Source of the DNA: Treponema sp.
GTDB taxonomy: Bacteria; Spirochaetota; Spirochaetia; Treponematales; Treponemataceae
Direction: 5' to 3'
DNA length: 60,891 nucleotides
Assembly: GCA_016296575.1 (NCBI GenBank)
Contig: JAEDJA010000013.1
Location: forward strand, 1-60,891
Positions 54,531-60,891 of the stretch are shown here, one piece after another. The notes beneath the pieces are model-generated. The model did not search any database and was not told the origin of the DNA. It worked only from the letters and a program-made list of their open reading frames with translations. The translations under genes were made by a program, and so were the position numbers. Within the stretch, counting starts at the first letter, position 1. Each line of letters opens with the position of its first letter.

Positions 54531-55835
54531 TTATTTTCCCAAAATCAATTTTGCAGCAGATTCAACAGTCTGATCTGCATACATAGAACGATCCTTAAGA
54601 TTTTTTAAAGTGAAAGTACCCTTTTCTTTTTCTTCGGCACTAACGAGAATTCCCCAAGGAACATTCTTTGCTTCAGTAACATTGTACTGCTGGTTCATTT
54701 TTTTTGCTTCAGGATAAACTTCAACATTTACCCCTTGTTTTCTAAGACCAGCTGCAATTTTCTGGTAATAAGGTGCATCGGCATTATTTGAACAGAACAC
54801 TTCTGCATCAAGGAAACTACCTCGTTTTTCAATGCGGCCAAGCTGTTCAAGACCAGCAATCAGTCGGTCAAGACCAATTGATGTACCAACACCAGGCAGT
54901 TTTTCTTTCATATAAAGGCCGGCAAGATTATCGTAACGACCACCAGAACAAACTGATCCGATTGTAGGAAGTTCGTTTAGGAAAGTTTCGTATACAACAC
55001 CAGTATAATAATCCAGTCCACGTGTAATACTTGGATCCAGCATATAGGTTTTCTCAATGCCTGCAGCTTCCATCATGGCAAAAATTTCTTTCATGCGGAT
55101 TGAATCACTGTCTTCACCGCCAGCCATTTTTTCAAGCTTTTCAAGCACTTCCATGAAGGTACCTTTTGTAGAAATGTATTCCAGGATTTTCTTTGATTTT
55201 TCTTCATCACCTGTAAACTCAAGAAGCTCCTTCATCACATTTTCTTCACCGATTTTGGCAAGTTTATCTACAGAGCGCAGGATATCTTCTGATTTGTCCA
55301 AAAGTCCAAGAGTTTTAAGGAAACGGTTGAAAATACCCCGGTGATTTACGTGAATTGTAATGTCATCCACACCAATAGCAGAAAGAGCGGCTTTCATTAC
55401 GTTGAGGATTTCAAAATCTGCTGTAGCGGTGTCTGAGCCAACTGTATCAACATCACACTGTACAAATTCACGGTATCGTCCTGCCTGAGGTTTTTCTCCC
55501 CGCCATACTTTTGCAATATGGTAGCGTTTGAAAGGAAGGTAAAGTTCACTGTAATGTTCTGCTGTAAATCTTGCAAAAGGAACTGTAAGGTCGAAGCGCA
55601 TAGCAACATCACGACCACCATTGTCCTGGAAGCGGAACACCTGTTTTTCTGTTTCCCCGTTTGACTTTCGCAGAAGAATTTCTGTATATTCCAAAACCGG
55701 AGTATCGATTGGAACAAAACCGAAAGAGCGGTAAACAGCCGTAATTTTTTCTGTAAGAGTACTTCGTTCAATTTCTGCCTGAGGCAAAAAATCACGGAAG
55801 CCTTTTAAAACGCGTGGTTGAATGATATTTTCCAT
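54531..55835 (-). CDS. hisS: Histidyl-tRNA synthetase
   Basis: Class II synthetase of 434 residues. It starts IQPRVLKGFRDFLP, the usual HisS beginning. Motif 2 is AKVWRGEKPQAGRYREFVQCD, and the histidine-binding segment is TRGLDYYTG. The C-terminal anticodon-binding domain begins near 340. It heads a two-gene unit with the RelA/SpoT-TPR gene, a combination that would tie a synthetase to stringent signalling. The ATG has no ribosome site; a -10 box lies 6 bases before it. Confidence 0.96.
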   Translation of the reverse strand: MENIIQPRVLKGFRDFLPQAEIERSTLTEKITAVYRSFGFVPIDTPVLEYTEILLRKSNGETEKQVFRFQDNGGRDVAMRFDLTVPFARFTAEHYSELYLPFKRYHIAKVWRGEKPQAGRYREFVQCDVDTVGSDTATADFEILNVMKAALSAIGVDDITIHVNHRGIFNRFLKTLGLLDKSEDILRSVDKLAKIGEENVMKELLEFTGDEEKSKKILEYISTKGTFMEVLEKLEKMAGGEDSDSIRMKEIFAMMEAAGIEKTYMLDPSITRGLDYYTGVVYETFLNELPTIGSVCSGGRYDNLAGLYMKEKLPGVGTSIGLDRLIAGLEQLGRIEKRGSFLDAEVFCSNNADAPYYQKIAAGLRKQGVNVEVYPEAKKMNQQYNVTEAKNVPWGILVSAEEKEKGTFTLKNLKDRSMYADQTVESAAKLILGK

Positions 55836-55841
55836 AGGTGT

Positions 55842-55870
55842 ATAATAGTATATATAGGTAAAAATTTCAA
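55842..55870 (-). promoter_or_regulatory. Promoter of hisS
   Basis: Minus strand TTGAAA (55865-55870), 17-base spacer, TATTAT (55842-55847), then 6 bases to the ATG at 55835. It lies beside copy 1 of the 86-bp repeat, which begins at 55880. Confidence 0.45.
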
Positions 55871-55879
55871 ATAACGGTT

Positions 55880-55965
55880 TTGCCAGTCACTGACTGACTG
55901 GTAGTATTTCCAACGCGGAAGTTTATTTTATATCTTTTACCTTGGAAATACGGGAAGGAAGACAG
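55880..55965 (+). repeat. 86-bp structured repeat, copy 1
   Basis: Two hairpins can be drawn. Hairpin 1: CCAGTCA with TGACTGG around a five-base loop. Hairpin 2: GTATTTCCAA with TTGGAAATAC around an AT-rich 28-base loop. GTAG spans the foot of hairpin 2. A conserved tail CGGGAAGGAAGACAG follows. It occupies the gap between hisS and coaX, ending 19 bases before the coaX ATG. Compared with copy 2 it has four substitutions in 86 bases, all in the loop of hairpin 2. Whether it acts as DNA or RNA is not known. Confidence 0.93.
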
Positions 55966-55984
55966 ATACTATAGGATTTATTAT

Positions 55985-56776
55985 ATGCTTTTAGCTTTTG
56001 ACATTGGAAACACAAATATAAAAACCGTTATCTTTGAAGGTGACAAAATCCTTCATACCTGGCGCATCAGTACCGACAATCGCCGGACAGGTGACGAATA
56101 TTTTTCCATACTCCGTTCTCTTTTTAAAGACGCTGGCATTGAACTTTCGTCCATAAAAAAAATAGTACTTTCAACTGTAGTTCCATCTCTTATTGGGCCT
56201 TTTGTAATTGTAAGCCAGCACATGACAGGTAAAAAGCCTCTCATTATTGGTCCCGATATTTACGACAGACTACCTGTAAAACTCCCAGAAAGTGCAAAAA
56301 GTGAAATTGGTACTGATCTTCTTTGTGATGCAGTTGGCGCATGGTGTAAGTACAAAGGTCCTTGTATCATTGCTGATTTTGGAACAGCCCTTTCATTTAC
56401 AGCCGTGGATCAGAATGGAAATATTGCTGGAGTTGCAATCAGTCCAGGTATTGGAACAGCTTTCAAATCACTTTTTAATAATACAGCCCAGCTGCCATCG
56501 GTTCCCCTTGAAATTCCGCCAACAAGTCTTGGTAAAAACACAACTATAGCCATCCAGGCAGGTATTGTTCTTGGTTACAAAGGTCTTGTTGAAAGTCTCA
56601 TTAATGAAATGAAAAACGACATGAAAAAAGAATGCGGTACCGACATATCAAAAATCAAGGTGATTGCAACCGGTGGATTAAACAGCATGCTTGAACCAAT
56701 TACAAACATCTTTGACGATACTGACAAGGATTTAACTCTTCACGGAATGAAAAAAGTGGTGGACTTTATTGGCTAG
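55985..56776 (+). CDS. coaX: Type III pantothenate kinase
   Basis: Phosphorylates pantothenate, the first step of CoA synthesis. The 263-residue protein has the ASKHA fold: phosphate loop AFDIGNTNIKTV at the start, the substrate segment SEIGTDLLCDAVGAW near 108, and IADFGTALSFTAVD. GIGTAFKSLF and AIQAGIVLGYKGLVE complete the pattern. An AGGA lies 8 bases before the ATG, close after copy 1 of the 86-bp repeat. It heads the operon with the CapA-like and HrpA-like genes; the next frame starts 8 bases before its stop. Confidence 0.93.
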   Translation: MLLAFDIGNTNIKTVIFEGDKILHTWRISTDNRRTGDEYFSILRSLFKDAGIELSSIKKIVLSTVVPSLIGPFVIVSQHMTGKKPLIIGPDIYDRLPVKLPESAKSEIGTDLLCDAVGAWCKYKGPCIIADFGTALSFTAVDQNGNIAGVAISPGIGTAFKSLFNNTAQLPSVPLEIPPTSLGKNTTIAIQAGIVLGYKGLVESLINEMKNDMKKECGTDISKIKVIATGGLNSMLEPITNIFDDTDKDLTLHGMKKVVDFIG

Positions 56777-57986
56777 AAAAATTTTCTTCTTCTCAGTTCT
56801 GCTTTTCTCACTTTTTCTTTATTCCTGTTCATCTACCCCAAAGGCTGACAATATAGAACAGATTATTCTGGAAGAGGAAAAAGAACCGCTCATTGAAGAA
56901 GAATTACCGGTAATTCAAAAACATGATGATCTAATTTGTGTTTTTGCAGGTGACATCATGGCCCACACACCTAATTATAAGATGAAGGATTATTCTAAAA
57001 TCTGGAAATATATAAAAGATGTTACTCTTTCTGCAGATCTTACCTTTGCAAACATTGAAGCTCCAGTTGACGATTCAAAAGACTGGTCTAGTTACCCAAG
57101 TTTCAATATGCATACCTCTTACATAAAAGCATGTATAGATGCCGGCTTCAACACTTTCTCCCTGGCAAACAATCACACAAATGATCACTACGCTTCAGGA
57201 ATTCTTGGAACAATGAAATCCGTAGATAAGCTAAAATCAGATTATAAAAACCAGGGAATTGAAGTGAATTTTTCGGGAATCCGTCAGAAAAACCAGGATT
57301 TTTCTTATTCATATTTTGAAAAAAAAGGATGGAAAATTCTTTTCTGCGCCATGACCGAACTGTTAAACAGACCAAATGACAAAGAATATGTAAACTATGT
57401 TCCACCAAAATCAGCTGATCGAATGGCTTATGCAAAATATTTGAAGGAACTGCGTGAAAGTCATCCCTGCGATATTTTTATAGTTTCAGTTCATACAGCT
57501 GAACCTGAATATACGCGGAAAATAACTGACGCACAGGATGAATTTTACGATCTTCTGCTTTCTTCTGGGGCAGACGTTGTTTGGGCAAATCACGCTCATA
57601 TCATTAAGGATAGAAAAGTTTTTGGAGATGAAGAAGGAAAAATTAGAAAATTAATAATGTATGCCAACGGGAACACCATTTCCGCACAGCGCACTTCTCC
57701 TAATTTCAACCTGAAAATGACCGAACGAGATGATACTGGAGACGGACTTTTGTACAGGGTTGTTTATGCAAAGGACGAAAACGGTGAAATTTACATCAAA
57801 AATGCAAAAAATATATTTATTACAACATACATCAATACAGCCGGAGAATATGTTATAAGAAAACTGGATAAATCATTGATTGATCTTATGCTTGAAGCTC
57901 CTGCAAGAACAGATTGGGCAAAATACATTGAAAAACGCATCCAGATTAACAGCACGGCAACAAAGGAATTAATTGAATGGCAATAG
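56769..57986 (+). CDS. CapA/PGA_cap-family metallophosphatase-like lipoprotein
   Basis: A 405-residue lipoprotein (lipobox FLYSC, Cys near 20) with a calcineurin-like PGA_cap domain. The conserved stations are FAGDIMAH, FANIEAPVDD, SLANNHTNDH, SVHTAEPEY and ANHAHIIKD, in family order. Relatives take part in poly-gamma-glutamate capsule synthesis or act as surface phosphoesterases, but no capsule genes are nearby, so the role is open. The start is TTG at 56769, inside coaX; GGTGGA lies six bases before. It overlaps the helicase gene by ten bases. Confidence 0.85.
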   Translation: MARKIFFFSVLLFSLFLYSCSSTPKADNIEQIILEEEKEPLIEEELPVIQKHDDLICVFAGDIMAHTPNYKMKDYSKIWKYIKDVTLSADLTFANIEAPVDDSKDWSSYPSFNMHTSYIKACIDAGFNTFSLANNHTNDHYASGILGTMKSVDKLKSDYKNQGIEVNFSGIRQKNQDFSYSYFEKKGWKILFCAMTELLNRPNDKEYVNYVPPKSADRMAYAKYLKELRESHPCDIFIVSVHTAEPEYTRKITDAQDEFYDLLLSSGADVVWANHAHIIKDRKVFGDEEGKIRKLIMYANGNTISAQRTSPNFNLKMTERDDTGDGLLYRVVYAKDENGEIYIKNAKNIFITTYINTAGEYVIRKLDKSLIDLMLEAPARTDWAKYIEKRIQINSTATKELIEWQ

Positions 57987-60556
57987 ATTATAAAAAACTG
58001 CCTGTATATGAACAGAAAGATTTGATTTTAAACAGCCTCAAAGACAATCAGGTTGTAATTGTTGAAAGCCCTACTGGATCGGGAAAAACAACACAAATCC
58101 CTGTAATTTTACATGAAGCGGGCTTTGACAAAAACGGAATAATTGCTGTAACTCAGCCAAGACGAATTGCAGCACTTAGTGTAAGTGAATTCATCTCAAA
58201 ACAGCTTGGTACTACATATCCTGGCCTTGTTGGTTACAAAATGAGGTTTGAAGATAAAACCGACGCAACAACAAAAATCAAGATTATGACTGACGGTATT
58301 CTCCTTCAGGAAATGAAACTTGATCCATGGCTTTCCAAATACAGTGTCATAATGGTAGATGAAGCCCACGAACGAAGTTTGAACATTGACTTTGTACTGG
58401 GACTTTTGAAACGAGTTCTTGAAGTAAGAAAAGATTTTAAAGTGATTGTAAGCTCTGCAACTATGAACACGGAAATTTTTTCAAAGTACTTCAACAACGC
58501 ACCCATTGTTTCCATTGAAACAGTCACCTACCCTGTAACTTTGATTTATGATCCTCCAATGGGTGGAAGTCCAACAACTCTTACAGATGCAGGCTGTGAT
58601 GCACTTTTAACAAAAATTGAGCAGACTGTAGAGAGAGTTCTGGATAACAAAGATGATGGAGGAATCCTCATTTTTCTTCCTGGAGAAAAAATTATCAGAG
58701 ACTGTTCTGAGCGGCTCTACCATTCAAGTTTTGGCCGAAGGCTTTTTATTCTGCCACTTTATGGCCGTCTTGCAAAAGAAGAACAGGAACGTGTTTTCGA
58801 AACACCGCCTTTAGGAAAGAAAAAGGTAGTTATTTCCACAAACATTGCAGAAACATCAGTTACAATTTCGGACATTTCAACCGTAATCGACTCAGGACTA
58901 TGTAAACTCAATTTTTACAATCCACATACCTTTACATCAAGCCTTATTGAATCAACAATTTCTAAGGCCAGCTGCAATCAGCGACGAGGACGGGCCGGTC
59001 GAACCCATGAAGGTACCTGCTACCGTCTATATTCACGGAAGGATTTTGAAACACGACCACAGTACACCACAGAGGAAATCTACCGAACAGATTTAAGTGA
59101 AGTTGTCCTTCGCATGAGCGAACTTGGAATAACCGACTTTACAGAATTTGATTTCATCAATAAACCTGAGATTTCAGGAATTTACGGTGCAATTGATACA
59201 CTAAACCTGCTTGGTGCACTGGACGAAGACCACACACTTTCATCAATCGGAAAAATGATGGTAAAATTCCCACTGGAACCACGCATTTCAAGAATTCTAG
59301 TTGAAGCAATCATGAGATTTCCAGAAAGCATGGGGCAGGCTCTTATTGCAGCATCATTTCTTTCGGCAAACTCCCCTTTTCTGCTGCCTCCTGGCGAAGA
59401 AATGGAAGCACGTCATGCACATCATAGATTCCGTGACCTGCAGGGAGATTTTGTTTCCTATCTTCATATTTTCAAAGCTTACCAAAGTGCAGAAGACAAG
59501 GAAAAATTCTGCAAGAACGCCTATCTTGACCAGAGAGTAATGGCAGAAATAGAAAACATCAATTTCCAGCTTACACAGATTATTTCCGATATGGGAATCC
59601 CAGTCAGCGAAAAAGGAAACACAAACGATTATCTATGCTGTATTGCCAGTGGAATGATTCAGTTTGTTTGTATCCGGGAAGGAAAAGAAAATTACCGTTC
59701 TCTTACTCAGGACCATATCTGCATTCATCCAGGCTCAGTCATGTTCCGTCAGGATCCTCTTTTTATAGTGGCAGGTGAAATCATCAAGACATCCCGAATG
59801 TTTGCATCTAGTGTATCACCATTAACAAAAGCTCTTATGGACAAGATTAATCCAGAGCTTTTCCACATGCTGGACAAAGAAAAAAAAGCATCCCGTACAG
59901 AAAAGGATGCAATTCATTCCCAGAACCGTGAAAATTTTGAAAAGAACAGCGAAAAGCGACTGAAAAAACAGGTACAGAATCTGGAAAAATCAAAAGATGA
60001 TGCACTGATTTTTGGAAATGAAGCTTTTGCCGTAAAGAAAATAAAAGGCAAAAAAGTTGCAAATCTTGAACTGGAAAAATTCCTGCGCGCCGCAAGTGCC
60101 GAAACTGATGAGTCAAAAATGAAGGTCTTCGGACAGATAAAAAGCTGCATTCTACTTCCTGGTGGCGGAACTCTTTTACCGGAAGAAAAACTTTCTACGA
60201 TCATTAAAATTTCCCGTTTGTTTGACCTTCATCCTATCCGCGAAGACATGTGGAACCGAAAACTGAACATAAACATTGAAGATCCAATGGCAAAAACTCA
60301 GCTTATGGTGGCAATTTCGAACAGTCTTCGTGTTGCAATGGCTAAGCAGAAGCAGAAAGAATATGGATTTATAACACTGTTTACAGATTCCAAAGGAAAT
60401 TACTGGCAAAAAGTAAGCCGAGGTTTTTCAACAGCCGTAAATGAAACCCTGTCTTCACTTGAAGTACTTACAGACGAAGAAGAATGGAATTTTTCAGAAG
60501 AAGAAAAAGATATGATAGGAATACTTTATCAAAAACTAAGCGAAATCTACCACTAA
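57977..60556 (+). CDS. hrpA: DEAH-box RNA helicase (HrpA type)
   Basis: An 859-residue helicase of the DEAH/RHA class. Walker A SPTGSGKTTQIP is near 31-42, motif II MVDEAHERS near 127, SSATMN follows, and motif VI QRRGRAGRTHEG is near 338. HA2 (winged-helix) and an OB-fold follow, with CIHPGSVMF in the style of HrpA/DHX helicases. The last 200 residues are a Lys-rich coiled segment and a domain I do not recognise. It is smaller than E. coli HrpA (about 1300). Probably acts in rRNA or mRNA metabolism. It is last in the coaX operon and its stop is 7 bases before copy 2 of the 86-bp repeat. Confidence 0.92.
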   Translation: MAIDYKKLPVYEQKDLILNSLKDNQVVIVESPTGSGKTTQIPVILHEAGFDKNGIIAVTQPRRIAALSVSEFISKQLGTTYPGLVGYKMRFEDKTDATTKIKIMTDGILLQEMKLDPWLSKYSVIMVDEAHERSLNIDFVLGLLKRVLEVRKDFKVIVSSATMNTEIFSKYFNNAPIVSIETVTYPVTLIYDPPMGGSPTTLTDAGCDALLTKIEQTVERVLDNKDDGGILIFLPGEKIIRDCSERLYHSSFGRRLFILPLYGRLAKEEQERVFETPPLGKKKVVISTNIAETSVTISDISTVIDSGLCKLNFYNPHTFTSSLIESTISKASCNQRRGRAGRTHEGTCYRLYSRKDFETRPQYTTEEIYRTDLSEVVLRMSELGITDFTEFDFINKPEISGIYGAIDTLNLLGALDEDHTLSSIGKMMVKFPLEPRISRILVEAIMRFPESMGQALIAASFLSANSPFLLPPGEEMEARHAHHRFRDLQGDFVSYLHIFKAYQSAEDKEKFCKNAYLDQRVMAEIENINFQLTQIISDMGIPVSEKGNTNDYLCCIASGMIQFVCIREGKENYRSLTQDHICIHPGSVMFRQDPLFIVAGEIIKTSRMFASSVSPLTKALMDKINPELFHMLDKEKKASRTEKDAIHSQNRENFEKNSEKRLKKQVQNLEKSKDDALIFGNEAFAVKKIKGKKVANLELEKFLRAASAETDESKMKVFGQIKSCILLPGGGTLLPEEKLSTIIKISRLFDLHPIREDMWNRKLNINIEDPMAKTQLMVAISNSLRVAMAKQKQKEYGFITLFTDSKGNYWQKVSRGFSTAVNETLSSLEVLTDEEEWNFSEEEKDMIGILYQKLSEIYH

Positions 60557-60891
60557 AAAAAAATTGCCAGTCACTGACTGACTGGTAGTATTTCCAACGC
60601 GGAAGTTCATTTTATCACTTTTACTTTGGAAATACGGGAAGGAAGACAGGGGCTGGCAAAATACGTCTAGTCAAGGCACGCTAACGCTTAAAGCCTTGAC
60701 TTCGCCGTTTTTAGGGTTTGTAATAAACCCTAAATCACTGGAAGAACGGAACATAGTTTCCTTACCGCTCTTCCCGTGAAGCGACAACTAACATCATCAA
60801 CTTAAGAATTAAAAACTGTTTTTTTGATTTGCGGATTACTTATTTGCTTTCCTGAATGTCCTTTTTTGAGAAATTGATAATCGTTTGGGAA
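60557..60891. other. Non-coding stretch with copy 2 and three further hairpins
   Basis: No gene can be assigned. After copy 2, three hairpins follow closely. A: AGTCAAGGC (60669-60677) with GCCTTGACT (60693-60701). B: TTTAGGGTTT (60710-60719) with AAACCCTAAA (60725-60734). C: a long stem from CAC (60736-60738) to GTG (60776-60778), including GGAAGA/TCTTCC and CGG/CCG with symmetric single mismatches. None has a T-run right after it, so they are not standard terminators. From about 60800 the sequence becomes AT-rich. Short frames open at the right edge on both strands (for example an ATG at 60855 on plus), but they are too short to judge. Confidence 0.8.
60564..60649 (+). repeat. 86-bp structured repeat, copy 2
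   Basis: Same length, orientation and two hairpins as copy 1 (82 of 86 bases identical). In this copy the first seven bases TTGCCAG are complemented by CTGGCAA at 60653-60659, so an additional outer stem could close the whole element; copy 1 lacks this. It lies in the 3' untranslated region of the helicase gene, so the coaX-capA-hrpA operon is bracketed by direct repeats. Confidence 0.93.

Noticed and set aside
55880..55965. Copy 1 read as an integron attC site (CCAAC and GTT elements with hairpins).
   Set aside because: The inverted core GTTRRRY box is missing at the far end and the AAC/GTT pair is only a few bases apart. No integrase is visible in the window.
55880..60649. The bracketed coaX-capA-hrpA block as a composite mobile element.
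   Set aside because: No transposase or recombinase, no target-site duplication, base composition like the neighbours, and coaX is a core-metabolism gene.
60802..60891. End of a gene entering from the right edge on the minus strand.
   Set aside because: More than one minus frame stays open for 17-30 codons and none shows a recognisable motif, so no gene can be chosen.
60855..60891. Start of a plus-strand gene at ATG 60855.
   Set aside because: Only 12 codons are visible, with no ribosome site or matching -10 box.
1..60891. CRISPR array, insertion sequence, prophage or restriction system.
   Set aside because: I found no regularly spaced repeats, transposase, integrase, phage or restriction genes on either strand.

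Overview
This AT-rich window looks like a chromosomal segment of a spirochaete of the Treponema type. The reasoning rests on gene content: a PUR-domain DNA/RNA-binding protein of the kind found in spirochaetes, a short SMC with an atypical hinge, many small lipoproteins with spirochaete-style lipoboxes, a soluble PAS kinase with a sigma-54 activator, a CHASE2 adenylate cyclase, and several conserved unknown proteins. Species cannot be named from the sequence alone. Coding density is very high. I see no phage, insertion sequence or CRISPR array.

Layout. 1-6522 is all minus strand: a truncated GAPDH gene, then (in transcription order) murG, a CvpA-like membrane protein, a DNA polymerase III delta'-like subunit, and a two-component pair. 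6551-13164 (plus) is an addB-addA pair for double-strand break processing. 13166-16072 (minus) is a CHASE2 adenylate cyclase, divergent from a PUR-domain protein. 16627-21177 (minus) is an operon of an unknown protein, a lipoprotein, trmB and ligA. 21275-27786 (plus) holds an unknown membrane protein overlapping a very large gene in which a complete DNA polymerase IV runs in frame into a signal-peptide-like segment and a beta-barrel-like outer-membrane protein. 27801-35520 holds alr, a lipoprotein-thrC pair, an ABC export cassette (ATPase plus GldF/GldG-like fusion) and an RlmK-like methyltransferase. 35652-43678 (plus) is smc, two cell-envelope genes, a SIMPL lipoprotein, serS and an AI-2E-family permease. 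43665-48541 (minus) is a phosphoribosyltransferase, an exported chitobiase-like/beta-helix protein, rnhB, a lipoprotein and a c-di-GMP-type (PilZ-like) protein behind a strong hairpin. 48607-50832 is an EAL phosphodiesterase. 50822-55835 (minus) has a DinG-like helicase, tRNA-Glu with its own promoter and terminator, and hisS followed by a RelA/SpoT-TPR protein. 55985-60556 (plus) is coaX, a CapA-like lipoprotein and an HrpA-like helicase, bracketed by two copies of an 86-bp structured repeat. The last 335 bases hold the second repeat and three more hairpins, with no assignable gene.

The strongest leads are: (1) the DinB-outer-membrane-protein fusion; (2) the 86-bp two-hairpin repeat, whose two copies differ only in one loop; (3) a recurring promoter layout in which the -10 box sits 6-8 bases before the start codon, implying leaderless mRNAs for about eight genes, and in two places a single -35 hexamer read on both strands for a divergent pair; (4) an SMC with no recognisable hinge sequence; (5) a hairpin/T-run just before the ribosome site of the PilZ-like gene. 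Four convergent gene pairs touch or overlap at their tails and lack intrinsic terminators.
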